The notes under the pieces were generated by a model, which was not told the DNA's origin, did not search any database, and saw only the letters and a list, made by a program, of their open reading frames with translations. This document shows positions 6,904 through 16,900 of a DNA stretch of 64,000 nt, piece by piece (the first letter of the stretch is position 1; the number at the start of each line of letters is the position of its first letter). The stretch is from Streptomyces lucensis JCM 4490. Its GTDB lineage: Bacteria; Actinomycetota; Actinomycetes; Streptomycetales; Streptomycetaceae. The stretch covers positions 620,001 through 684,000 of the forward strand of contig NZ_BMUE01000001.1 in NCBI RefSeq assembly GCF_014650035.1. The letters are read 5' to 3'. Made by a program: the position numbers and the translations under genes.

Positions 6904-8463
6904 TCACGAGCAGACCGTGCCGTCCTCGGGCACCGTCCCCCTCAGCAGGTAGGCGTCCACCGCCGAGTCGACGCAGTCGCTGCCGCTGCCGTACGCCCCG
7001 TGGCCCTCGCCCTTCCAGGTGAGTTCGACACCGACGCCTCTGCCCAGCTCGTCCGCCATCTTGCGGGCTCCTTCGTACGGCGTCGCCGGGTCCCCGGTGT
7101 TGCCCACCACCAGGATCGGGGCCGCGCCCGGGGCGCTGACCCGCGGGGTGTCGAACTGGCCCGGCACCGGCCAGGCATGGCACCAGCCGGCCGTGTCCCA
7201 GCCCAGGAAGTCGCCGAAGACCGGCGATATCCGCTCGAACGCCGCCAGCCGCCGCTTCGTGTCCGCGAGCGTCGGCCGCTGCCTGTCGTCCAGGCACGAG
7301 ATGACCCGCTGGGAGTGGGACGTCGTACCGTAGTGTCCGGCGGAGTCCCGCTCGTCGTAGTCGTCCGCGAGCGCCAGCAACTGCGAGCCGTCGCCGTTCT
7401 CCGCCGACTCGAGGGCACTGGTCAGCCGTGGCCAGCCGGACTCGCTGTACAGCGGCAGGACGATCCCGGTGACCGCGAGCGTCTGGGTCAGCTTCCGTCC
7501 CGACGAAGTCGGCAGCGGTTCGGCGTCGAGCCGCCTCAGCAGGGCCGCAATCCTCCGCGAACCCCGTGCCGGGTCCTGGCCGGTGGACCTCAGGTAGTCG
7601 TCCAGCGCCCGCTGGAAGCCACGGGCCTGGTTCTCGGCGTGGCCCACCGTGTCCGCGGTCGGGTCGACCACCGCGTCGAGGATCAGCCGCCCCACCCGCT
7701 TGGGGAACAGGTGGGCGTAGACGCCGCCGAGTTCGGTGCCGTAGGAGATGCCGAAGTAGTGCGTCCTCGTGTCGCCGAGCACCTGGCGCATCAGGTCCAT
7801 GTCGCGTGCGGTGTCGGTGGTGGACACATGGGCCAGCAGCCGGCCGGCCGCCTTGCGGCAGCCCTTGCCGAAGTCGGCGGCGTCCTGGAAGTACGCCTTC
7901 TCCTCGGCCGGGGTGTCCGGGGTGGCGTCCACGGCCTCGGCCGCCTCGATGTCCCGGTCGCCGCGGCAGCGGACGCCCCCGCTCGCGCCGACCCCGCGCG
8001 GGTCCCAGCTCACCAGGTCGTAGCGGGCGCGGAGGGAGGAGGCCGTGGCCGCGAAGTACGGCATCATCGACACCCCCGAGCCGCCCGGCCCGCCGAAGTT
8101 GAACAGCAGCGAGCCGATGCGGTCGCGCCCCGTCGCCCGGGCGCGGATCAGGGCGATGCCGATCGTCGCACCGCGCGGATCGGACCAGCTGAGCGGCACC
8201 CTGAGCGTGGAGCACCGCCAGTCGCCGCCCGGCGCGGGGGAGTCACCGGTGGCCTCGCAGCGGCGCCAGTCGAGGTGCTGGGAGGTGAGGGAGGCCGGCA
8301 GGCCGGCGCCGGCCGGTGACGCCGAGGGCCCCGGCGCCGATGCCGGCGGGGTGGCGGTGCCCGCTCCCTTGCCCTCCGGCGCGTCCCCGCCCGCCGAGCC
8401 GCCGCAGCCGGCCACCAGCAGTGCCGCGGCCACGGCGGCCGTCCATCGCAGCAGTCGCCGCAT
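6904..8463 (-). CDS. Secreted TAP-family alpha/beta-hydrolase lipoprotein (peptidase)
   Basis: A 519-residue protein starting at the ATG at 8463. The N-terminus (MRRLLRW, hydrophobic core, then the lipobox VAGC) marks a lipoprotein anchored outside the membrane. The alpha/beta-hydrolase core has LLFNFGGPGGSG (oxyanion region), nucleophile Ser in FGISYGTELGG, Asp in VVGNTGDPATPYE and His in GEGHGAYGSG. The C-terminal TAP-like domain with paired cysteines is typical of Streptomyces tripeptidyl aminopeptidases (SlpD/SlpE, TAP). It therefore probably cleaves short peptides from the N-terminus of extracellular substrates. A paralogue lies immediately upstream in the same direction. Confidence 0.88.
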   Translation of the reverse strand: MRRLLRWTAAVAAALLVAGCGGSAGGDAPEGKGAGTATPPASAPGPSASPAGAGLPASLTSQHLDWRRCEATGDSPAPGGDWRCSTLRVPLSWSDPRGATIGIALIRARATGRDRIGSLLFNFGGPGGSGVSMMPYFAATASSLRARYDLVSWDPRGVGASGGVRCRGDRDIEAAEAVDATPDTPAEEKAYFQDAADFGKGCRKAAGRLLAHVSTTDTARDMDLMRQVLGDTRTHYFGISYGTELGGVYAHLFPKRVGRLILDAVVDPTADTVGHAENQARGFQRALDDYLRSTGQDPARGSRRIAALLRRLDAEPLPTSSGRKLTQTLAVTGIVLPLYSESGWPRLTSALESAENGDGSQLLALADDYDERDSAGHYGTTSHSQRVISCLDDRQRPTLADTKRRLAAFERISPVFGDFLGWDTAGWCHAWPVPGQFDTPRVSAPGAAPILVVGNTGDPATPYEGARKMADELGRGVGVELTWKGEGHGAYGSGSDCVDSAVDAYLLRGTVPEDGTVCS

Positions 8464-8614
8464 GCGCACCCCCCTCACAGGCCCTCCGCGTCGTGCCGCG
8501 CCGGGCGTGAAAGCCATGGTAGGTGCTGCGGGCCGAGCCCGTTGAGGCCTGTGGAAAACGCTCTGACCTGCGCATTTTCTCTGTGGCCGTCAGTGTGGGT
8601 CAGGTCAGCGCGGG

Positions 8615-10159
8615 TCAGGAGCAGACCATGCCGGGCTTCGGTACCTTCCCGTCCAGCAGGTAGCCGTTCACCGCGCTCTGCACGCACTTGTTCTTGCTGT
8701 CGTACGCGCCGTGTCCCTGGCCCTGGTACGTCAGCTGCACGCCGACACCCTCGCCGAGCGCCTCCACCATCTTCCTCGCGCCCTCGTACGGGGTGGCCGG
8801 GTCGCCGGTGTTGCCGACGACGAGGATGGGGGCGGAGCCGGGCGCGCTGACGTCGGGATGGTCGGCCGCGCCGGGCACCGCCCAGTCGGTGCAGCTGAGC
8901 ATGCCCCAGGCCAGGTAGTCCCCGAACAGCGGGGATGCGGCGCGGAACTCGGGCAGCTTCCGCTCGACCTGGTCCGCGGTGTACCGCGGCTTCTCGTCGG
9001 CGCAGTTGATGGCGATGTTCGCGGCCGCGATGTTGCTGTACTCGCCGTTCTCGCCGCGGCCGTTCATCGAGTCGGACAGCAGCATGAGGATCTTGCCGTC
9101 GCCGTCGTACGCCTGCTCCAGCCCCTCGGTGAGGTACTCCCAGAAGTCCTTCGAGTACAGGGCCTGCGCGATGCCGTTGGTCGCGGCGGTCTGGGTGAGC
9201 TGGCGCGGGACGATGCCGGGGATCGGCTTCCTCTCCAGGTCCCCCAGCAGCTTCGCGATGCGGTTCTTCACGTCCTGCGGGGTGTCTCCGACCGGACACT
9301 CGGTGGTCTTCGACGTGCAGTCCTCGGCGAAGTTGTCGAGGGCGAGCTGGAAACCCCTGGCCTGTCCGAGCGCGCTCTGCTCGGGGTTCTGCGTGGGGTC
9401 CACCACGCCGTCGAGGACCGCCCGGCCGACGCGGTCGGGGAACAGGTGGGCGTAGACGCCGCCGAGTTCGGTGCCGTAGGAGATGCCGAAGTAGTGCAGC
9501 TTGTCGTCACCGAGGAGCCGGCGCATCAGATCCATGTCACGGGCCGCGTCCGTGGTGCGCACGTGCGGCAGGACCTGTTCGGAGTTCTTCTCGCAGGCCG
9601 CGTTGAACCCCTTGGTGCGCTTCAGCAGATCGGTGCGCTCGGCGCCGTCGTCGGGGGTCGCGTCCTGCTGGAAGAACGCGTCCAGCTGTGAGTCGCTCAG
9701 GCATTTCACCGGTTCGCTGCGGCCGACCCCGCGCGGGTCGAAGCTGACCAGGTCGTAGCGGGTGCGCAGGGCGGCGTAGTCCCCGGCGAAGGCGGGCAGT
9801 GTGGAGACTCCGCTGCCGCCGGGGCCGCCGAAGTTGAACACGAGCGAGCCGATCCGCTCGCTCGCGGGCCCGCTCGCCCTGGCCCGGATCAGGGCGATGT
9901 CGATGGTGTCCCCCTTGGGCCTGGCCCAGTCCAGGGGCGCCTTCATGGTGGCGCAACTCCACTTGGCCCCGTTCGGCAGCGGGGACGGCGCGCTGCCGCC
10001 GCCCTCCGCCTCGGACGGGGCCGGGCAGTCGCTCCACTCCAGCTTCTGCGCCGTGACGTCCACGTGCTCGGCGCTCTGTCCGCATCCGGCGAGCAGGGCG
10101 GTCAGCAGCACGGTGGTGGTGGTCAGGGCGGCGGCGCGCAGCCGGGAGGGGTTCGCCAT
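8615..10159 (-). CDS. Second secreted TAP-family alpha/beta-hydrolase lipoprotein
   Basis: A 514-residue paralogue of the next gene downstream, sharing long blocks such as RIGSLVFNFGGPGGSG, YFGISYGTELGGVYAHLFP and VVGNTGDPATPYEGARKM. The start at 10159 (MANPSRLRAA) leads a lipoprotein signal ending LLAGC. Catalytic Ser, Asp and His are in GISYGTE, GNTGDPATP and GQGHGAYDS. It carries extra cysteines (ALDNFAEDCTSKTTECPVG) absent at the same place in the paralogue. Both genes point the same way about 150 bases apart, suggesting tandem duplication and possible shared transcription. It probably acts as an extracellular tripeptidyl aminopeptidase. Confidence 0.88.
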   Translation of the reverse strand: MANPSRLRAAALTTTTVLLTALLAGCGQSAEHVDVTAQKLEWSDCPAPSEAEGGGSAPSPLPNGAKWSCATMKAPLDWARPKGDTIDIALIRARASGPASERIGSLVFNFGGPGGSGVSTLPAFAGDYAALRTRYDLVSFDPRGVGRSEPVKCLSDSQLDAFFQQDATPDDGAERTDLLKRTKGFNAACEKNSEQVLPHVRTTDAARDMDLMRRLLGDDKLHYFGISYGTELGGVYAHLFPDRVGRAVLDGVVDPTQNPEQSALGQARGFQLALDNFAEDCTSKTTECPVGDTPQDVKNRIAKLLGDLERKPIPGIVPRQLTQTAATNGIAQALYSKDFWEYLTEGLEQAYDGDGKILMLLSDSMNGRGENGEYSNIAAANIAINCADEKPRYTADQVERKLPEFRAASPLFGDYLAWGMLSCTDWAVPGAADHPDVSAPGSAPILVVGNTGDPATPYEGARKMVEALGEGVGVQLTYQGQGHGAYDSKNKCVQSAVNGYLLDGKVPKPGMVCS

Positions 10160-10244
10160 GCCTCCATCCTGGGGGCGCGCGGACCGGGGCGCGCGCGGGG
10201 CGCGGGCCGTACGAGGTATGCCCTGGCGCACCGCGCCGCCGCGA

Positions 10245-13073
10245 CTACAGAGCGCCCTTGCGGGTCAGGTGGTTGAAGGCCAGCCAGCCCGGCAGCACCG
10301 GCAGCCACAGGGTCAGCAGCCGGAACAGCAGCACGGCCGGGGCGGCGACCTCCTTGGGCAGCCCGAACGCGATCAGGCCGAGTGTGAGGCTCGCCTCCAC
10401 CGCGCCCACGCCGCCCGGGGTCGGCGCCGCGGAGCCCAGCGCGTTGCCGGCGAGGAAGACGACCGCGACGCTGGCGATGCTCAGCGAGGCCGAACCGTCG
10501 CCGAACGCCCGGACGGAGGCGTCCAGGCACATCACGAAGCAGGCGGTCAGCAGGAGCATGCCGCCGATGCCGGTGACGAGCTTCTGCGGCCGCTGGAGCA
10601 CGTCGAGCATGCGCGGGACGACACCGGCGAACAGCGACCGCACGCGCGTGACGACGAACTTCCGCAGGAACGGCACCGAGGTCACCACGAGCACCAGTAC
10701 CGCCACCGTCAGCAGACCCGCGATGACCGTGCGGGACGGCGACAGGGACGGGGTCTTCTCCGTGCCGGTCAGATAGCCGAAGGACAGCAGCATCAGGATG
10801 TGGCAGCCGAGCCCGAACAGCTGCGAGGCGCCGACGCTCGCCACCGCGAGCCCGGGGCGGACGCCGGTGCGCTGCAGGAAGCGGGTGTTGAGGGCCACAC
10901 CGCCGACGGCGGCCGGTGCCACGATCTTCACGAACGATCCGGCCACCTGCGCCGCCACCGTCCTCGGGAACGGGACCCTTTCCGGCACGAACCCCAGCAG
11001 GGCCATCGCCGCGGCGAAGTAGCTGAGCGCCGAGAACAGCACCGCCGCGGCCACCCAGCCCCACTGGGCCTGCGCGAACAGCGTGCCGAACTCGATGTGG
11101 GTGAGCTGGGTCAGCAGGTAGTACGCGCCGATCGCACCCGCGATGAAGCTGATGAGGGTACGCGGCCGCACCCGCTCCAGCCGGGCCGGCTCCACCGGGG
11201 CCTCGGGCCGCATCCGCAGCACCTCGTGCCGGATCTGCGTGAGCAGGTCCTCCTCACGTGCCTCTTCGAGGGCTTCGTCGATGGCCCGCCGCTCCGCGCG
11301 CTGCTCGGCGCGGACCGCCTTCTTGTCCGGCTTCTCCGGGACGGGCCCGGCCGGCTCCGGTGTCTCCTCCGCACGGGCCGCCTTGGCCTGCCGGGACGCC
11401 TCCAGCACCGCCTCGCGCTCGCGCTGCGCACGTTCCCGGGCCAGCCTGCGCAGCGTCGCGCGCGTGGAGCGCGTCAGCGCGATCGGCTGGAGCATCGGCA
11501 GGCAGCCGGCGACCGCGTCCGGGCCCATGACGCCGACCGCCGAGGACACGGCGCGTTCGGCGCCGACCCGCAGGGCGAGGGTGGTGACCAGCTGGGCGAC
11601 GTCCATGCGCAGCAGCAGTTCGCCGGCCGCGATCTCGCCACCGCGCAGCTCGGTGAGGATCACCCTGCCGGAACGATCCACCAGGATCGCGTCGCCGGCC
11701 AGCCTGCGGTGCGCGATGCGCCGCGACTGCAGGGCCCGCACCTGGTGCCAGGTGTTGCGCAGCAGTTCGTCGGTGATCTCCTCGTCGGCCAGCGAGTCCA
11801 GCGTGCGCCCGCCGGTGTGCTCGTAGACCAGCATGACCGCGTCGGGGCCGAGCTCGGAGGTGGCGATCAGCTTGGGCGCGTTGGCGCCGGCCGCGATCGC
11901 CGCGTACGCGAGCAGGGCCTCCTGCTCCAGCGCCTGGCGCAGCGACTGGAGGCTGGAGCGGGTGGCGAAGCCGCGCAGGGTGAGATTGCGCCACGCGCGG
12001 TAGAAGAAGCCCTGCGCCTGCTGCTCCCGGTCGACGACCGTGACGTCCAGCGGCGGGCCGTCCTCCAGGGTGACGAAATAGCGCCGGCCGCGGTCGCCGG
12101 TCTCGGACTCGGAGACCTCCTCGCGGGCCGCGCTGACGGGGTGGAAGCCGACGTGCCGCAGGCCCGCCATCAGGGTCTGCCCGGTCGGGCGGACGTTGGG
12201 GGAGCCGACCGCGTACAGGGTGCCGTAGGCGACGGTCCAGCCGATGAGCACCGTCAGGATGATCGAGAAGGGAGTCGTGTAGCCGGTGACGAGCATCGAG
12301 AACGCGTCGAGCAGCAGCACGATCCACAGCACCGCGCGCCATCTGGGCCGGCGGGACATGCCGACGGCGGTCATGTAGGCGATGACCGGCGCCAGGTAGC
12401 CGTGCACGGGGTCGGTCAGGGCGTGGACGTCGCCCGGTGAGGGCTGGGTGAGCGCCTCCTGGATCGACCCGGGGGCGGCGCGCGCGACCCACAGGTCGGT
12501 GGCGAGGGTCACTCCGTGCGCGAGGACGGCCGCGAGGACGCCGTCGGCGATGCGCAGCCCGTCCCGCTTGATCAGCCGCTCGATCGCGAAGGCGACCGGG
12601 ACCAGGAGGATCGCGATGCTGGACGCCAGCCCGGCGATCTTGATGAGCAGGTCCGGGGCCTGTCCGGTGCCCTTGTTGATGTCCTGTTCGAGCCCCGAGG
12701 TGGTGCCGTGCGCGAACGCGGCGATCGCGAGCAGCACGGCGACGGCGAGCACGCCCACCAGCAGCCGCATGAGGTCGGAAGGGCGGTGCACGCGCGCGGG
12801 GAGCAGCGGCTCGTCGCCCTCGACCGCCTCGGCGTGGGGGTCGCCCCCGGCGTCCGCACGGAGGTCGTCAGGCGGGTTCTCCGGCACGTGCGCCCCCTCG
12901 CCTGTGTTGTTGTCGTCCTTCCCACGCGTGCGCGTGGGATCGTCCTCGGGTGGACCGGCCTCTTCCCGGTGCGGGCCCAGGTCATCCCTGCCCGCTTGGT
13001 GAGCGGTGCCGGGGCGCGCGGCGGCGCCAGGGGTGCCCGCCGCGCCGTCGGGGTGCACGCCCTGCTGTTTCAT
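10245..13073 (-). CDS. Kinase-like/LPG-synthase-like integral membrane protein (MprF/AglD superfamily)
   Basis: A 942-residue protein; the ATG at 13073 is preferred because AAGAAGAG precedes it, although a GTG 8 codons upstream is possible. Layout: an acidic disordered head (~1-75), five or six membrane segments (to ~290), a degenerate protein-kinase-like soluble domain (~310-540; VYEHTGGRTLDSL, then HRRLAGDAILVDRSGRVILTE where the usual catalytic HxD-N pattern is eroded), a charged Ala/Arg/Glu-rich coiled linker (~540-640), and a C-terminal eight-helix LPG-synthase transmembrane domain (PGGVGAVEASLTLGLIAFGL). Such domains flip aminoacylated or other lipids, but no aminoacyltransferase domain follows here. 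A cell-envelope role is inferred. Confidence 0.82.
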   Translation of the reverse strand: MKQQGVHPDGAAGTPGAAARPGTAHQAGRDDLGPHREEAGPPEDDPTRTRGKDDNNTGEGAHVPENPPDDLRADAGGDPHAEAVEGDEPLLPARVHRPSDLMRLLVGVLAVAVLLAIAAFAHGTTSGLEQDINKGTGQAPDLLIKIAGLASSIAILLVPVAFAIERLIKRDGLRIADGVLAAVLAHGVTLATDLWVARAAPGSIQEALTQPSPGDVHALTDPVHGYLAPVIAYMTAVGMSRRPRWRAVLWIVLLLDAFSMLVTGYTTPFSIILTVLIGWTVAYGTLYAVGSPNVRPTGQTLMAGLRHVGFHPVSAAREEVSESETGDRGRRYFVTLEDGPPLDVTVVDREQQAQGFFYRAWRNLTLRGFATRSSLQSLRQALEQEALLAYAAIAAGANAPKLIATSELGPDAVMLVYEHTGGRTLDSLADEEITDELLRNTWHQVRALQSRRIAHRRLAGDAILVDRSGRVILTELRGGEIAAGELLLRMDVAQLVTTLALRVGAERAVSSAVGVMGPDAVAGCLPMLQPIALTRSTRATLRRLARERAQREREAVLEASRQAKAARAEETPEPAGPVPEKPDKKAVRAEQRAERRAIDEALEEAREEDLLTQIRHEVLRMRPEAPVEPARLERVRPRTLISFIAGAIGAYYLLTQLTHIEFGTLFAQAQWGWVAAAVLFSALSYFAAAMALLGFVPERVPFPRTVAAQVAGSFVKIVAPAAVGGVALNTRFLQRTGVRPGLAVASVGASQLFGLGCHILMLLSFGYLTGTEKTPSLSPSRTVIAGLLTVAVLVLVVTSVPFLRKFVVTRVRSLFAGVVPRMLDVLQRPQKLVTGIGGMLLLTACFVMCLDASVRAFGDGSASLSIASVAVVFLAGNALGSAAPTPGGVGAVEASLTLGLIAFGLPKEVAAPAVLLFRLLTLWLPVLPGWLAFNHLTRKGAL

Positions 13074-13259
13074 GATCTCTTCTTGGTCTCGTATCACCGG
13101 TCACCGCCCGCACGATGGTGGCATGTCCCACCGGCGCACGCGGGCATCAGGGTCAGGATGCGCGGGCGCACAGTCTGCCGGAAGCTCCGCCCGCAGGCGA
13201 GGGGAGCGATGCGCACCGGCCACGGCGCGATGTCGGTGGGGTGCGGCAGGATGGGGCGA

Positions 13260-13646
13260 ATGAGCGACCACAGGCCAGCCGAGGACACCCGCGAGGAGTA
13301 CGCGGACGCGCTGCCGGAGTACGCCGAGCGGGTCCTCGACGTCGCCGAGCGGGTTCCGCCGGGGCGGGTCATGACGTACGGCGACGTGGCGGAGTGGCTC
13401 GAGGAGGGGGGACCGCGCCAGGTCGGCCGGGTGATGGCCCTCTACGGCGGCCCCGTGCCGTGGTGGCGCGTCGTGCGCGCCGACGGGGTGCTGCTGCCGG
13501 GGCACGAGCTGCGCGCGCTCGCCCACTACCGGGCGGAGGGCACTCCGCTGAGGGAGGCGGGCAGGAGCACCGAGGGCCACCTGCCGCGGCTCGACATGCG
13601 GCGGGCCCGGTGGGACGGCGTCGCGCGTGCGGAGGGTCACACCTGA
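13260..13646 (+). CDS. Alkyltransferase-like DNA repair protein (ATL, MGMT family)
   Basis: A 128-residue protein made only of the DNA-binding domain of O6-alkylguanine-DNA alkyltransferase. It has MTYGDVAEWL, then GRVMALYGGPVPWWRV where the alkyl-accepting Cys of the PCHRV motif is replaced by Trp, and HYRAEGTPL near the end. ATL proteins bind O6-alkylguanine without repairing it and hand the lesion to nucleotide excision repair. The ATG at 13260 is the most downstream of three in-frame choices (13230, 13251, 13260) and keeps the domain whole. The neighbouring AdnA/AdnB and UvrD2 genes and the equivalent gene Rv3204 in mycobacteria support a repair role. Confidence 0.85.
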   Translation: MSDHRPAEDTREEYADALPEYAERVLDVAERVPPGRVMTYGDVAEWLEEGGPRQVGRVMALYGGPVPWWRVVRADGVLLPGHELRALAHYRAEGTPLREAGRSTEGHLPRLDMRRARWDGVARAEGHT

Positions 13647-13900
13647 CAGCTTCGGCCATCGGACGCCACCGGCAAGGGCCTGTGGCCCGGAAGGGGGACA
13701 CGGGGGACGTCCGTGGCATGACGTACGTTCGTGAGTTGTACGCACGTGGCCCGAGTGCCACGGGGGAAGGAGCGGAAGCACCGCTTCCGCCCCGGGCGGC
13801 GGCGTAGCGTCGACTGCGCGCGTCACCCTCATCCCGCGGCCACCGTCCCGTACGCGTGACCGACGCCCCGCCAGCACGACCACCAGGACCGGCCAACCAC

Positions 13901-16900
13901 GTGAGCTCCTCCCCCTCCACCAGGCGCCTGCCGCACCCCCAGGTGCGGCAGGGGAGCCGTGGCGCTTACCGACTGGTTCGTACCCCGCCGGCCACAGTGG
14001 ATCCCCCTCCTTTGGACGCGGCTCAGCGCGCCGTGGTTGATCACCGGTCCGGACCGCTGCTCGTCCTCGCGGGCCCGGGCACCGGCAAGACCACCACCCT
14101 GGTCGAGTCCGTGGCCGCGCGGATCGCCCGCGGCGGCGACCCGGAGCGGATCCTGGTGCTGACGTTCAGCCGCAAGGCAGCCGTCGACCTGCGCGACCGT
14201 ATGGCGCTGCGCATCGGCGCCGCCCGTGCCCCCCGCGCGACCACCTTCCACTCCTACTGCTACGCGCTCGTGCGCGCCCACCAGGACAGCGGCCTGTTCG
14301 CCGAGCCGCTGCGCCTGCTCTCCGGCCCCGAGCAGGACGTCGCCGTCCGGGAGCTGCTCGCCGGCCAGCCCGAGCTGGAGCGGCTCGGACTGGCCCATGT
14401 GCGCTGGCCGGACGAGCTGCGCGCCTGCCTGACCACGCGTGGGTTCGCCGACGAGGTCCGCGCGGTCCTCGCCCGCAGCCGCGAACTCGGCCTCAGCCCC
14501 GGCGCCCTGGACGCCTTCGCCCGCCGCATCGGCCGCCCCGACTGGCGGGCGGCCGCCGCGTTCCTCGCCGAATACCTCGACGTACTCGACCTGCAGGGCG
14601 TGATCGACTACGCGGAACTGGTCCACCGCGCGGTCCTGCTCGCCGGCCGGCCCGACACCGCCGCGCGCCTGGCCGCCCGGTACGACGCGGTGTACGTCGA
14701 CGAGTACCAGGACACCGACCCCGCCCAGGTACGGCTCCTGCGGGCACTGGCCGGCGGCGGGCGCACCCTGGTCGCCCTCGGGGACCCCGACCAGTCGATC
14801 TACGCCTTCCGGGGCGCCGACGTGAACGGCATCCTCGACTTCCCGGAGGCCTTCCGGCGCGCGGACGGCCGCCCGGCCGCCGTCCAGGTGCTGCGCACCT
14901 CCCGCCGCTCCGGCGCCGCCCTGCTGGCCGCCACCCGCCTGATCACCCAGCGCATGCCGCTGCCCCGGCTGCCCGCCGAGAAGGTGCGCGCCCACCGCGG
15001 GCCGGCCGCCGTACGGGACGGCGGCCGCGCCGAGGTCTACACCTACCCGACGCCCGGCACGGAACTGGACAACATCGCGGACATCCTGCGCCGCGCCCAC
15101 CTCGAGGACGGCGTCCCCTGGAGCGACATGGCCGTCCTGGTCCGTGCCGGGGCCCGCACCCTGCCGACCCTCCGCCGGGCCCTCACCGCGGCCGGCGTCC
15201 CGCTGGACATCGACGGCGACGACCTGCCCCTGCGGCACGAGCCTGCGGTCGCACCGCTGCTGGCGGCCCTGCGCGCGGTGGCGACGGCGGAGGCACGCCA
15301 CCGCGAGGAAGGCCCGACCGCCTTCCCGGCCCGGAGGCAGCCACCGACCGGAGAGACGGCTCCTGCGGCGGCTCCCGCCGGCGACGTGGCTCAGGGGGCG
15401 CCATCCGCCGACGCCGCTCACCGGGAGGTTCCGGGCGGAAACGCCACTCCCGGGGGCACTCCCGCCGCGGACGCCACCACGGAAACCCCGGCCGGGGGCG
15501 CCGCTTCTGAGGACGGCTCCGTCGGAAACGTCCCTGCCGAGGACGCCGGTGCTGGGGACGCCGTCGCCGGGGACGCCGGGCTTCGGGAAGCTGCTCTCGG
15601 GGAGGCTCCCACCGGGGACGCCGGTCCTGAGGACGCCGTTGCCGGGGAAGCTCCCGCCGGGGAAGCCGTCGCGGACGGCAGCTGCTGGCTCGACACCGAG
15701 ACCGCCCTCACCCTGCTCGGCTCCCCCCTCGCCGGGATGGACGCCGCGGACCTGCGCCGCCTCGGGCGTGCCCTGCGAGAGGAGGAGCGGGCCGCGGGGA
15801 ACCCGCTGCCGCCCCCCTCCGACGACCTCCTCGCGCGGGCCCTCGCCGAGCCCGAGCGCCTGGCCGTGCACGACCCGGCGTACGCGCGCGGAGCGCAGCG
15901 CCTCGGCGCGCTGCTCCGCAAGGCCCGCGAACGTCTCGCGGGCGGCGGCACGGCCGAGGAGGCGCTGTGGGACCTGTGGCAGGGCACCCCGTGGCCCACC
16001 CGTCTGGAGCGGGCCGCCCGCCGCGGCGGCGCGGCCGGCCGCAACGCCGACCGCGACCTGGACGCCGTGTGCGCGCTGTTCGCCACCGCCGCACGCGCGG
16101 AGGAACGCACCGGAGGCCGCGGCGCCCTGAACTTCCTCGCCGGCATCGAGGCCGAGGACATCGCCGCCGACACGCTCACCCGCCGCGCGGTACGCCCCGA
16201 CGCCGTCCGCCTGATGACCGCGCACCGCTCCAAGGGACTGGAGTGGCGGCTGGTGGTCGTCGCCGGCGTCCAGGAGGGGCTGTGGCCCGACCTGCGCCGC
16301 CGGGGCTCGCTGCTGGAGGCCGACCGCATCGGCCGCGACGGACTCGCCGAACCCCTCACCCCGGGCGCGCTCCTCGCCGAGGAGCGCCGCCTGTTCTACG
16401 TGGCCGCCACGCGCGCGCGTGAACGCCTGGTCGTCACCGCGGTCAAGGCACCGGCCGACGACGGCGACCAGCCCTCCCGGTTCCTGACCGAACTCGGCGT
16501 CGAGCCCAAGGACGTCACCGGGCGCCCCCGCCGCCCCCTGTCGGTACCCGCGCTCGTCGCCGAGCTGCGCGCCACCACGGTCGACCCGCGCGCGTCCGCC
16601 GCCCTGCGGGAGGCCGCCGCCCGCCGTCTGGCCCGGCTGGCCGCGCTCACCGACGAGGACGGCCGCCCGCTGGTGCCGTCCGCGCACCCCTACCGCTGGT
16701 GGGGCATGTTCGAGCCGACCGAGAGCAAGGTGCCGCTGCGCCACCGGGACCAGCCCGTGGTGCTCTCCGGCAGCGCCCTCGACCAGCTCGCCAACACCTG
16801 TGCGCTGCAGTGGTTCCTGGGCCGCGAGGTGAAGGCCGACGCGCCCGCCACCACCGCGCAGGGCTTCGGCAACGTCGTCCACGCCCTCGCCGACGAGGTC

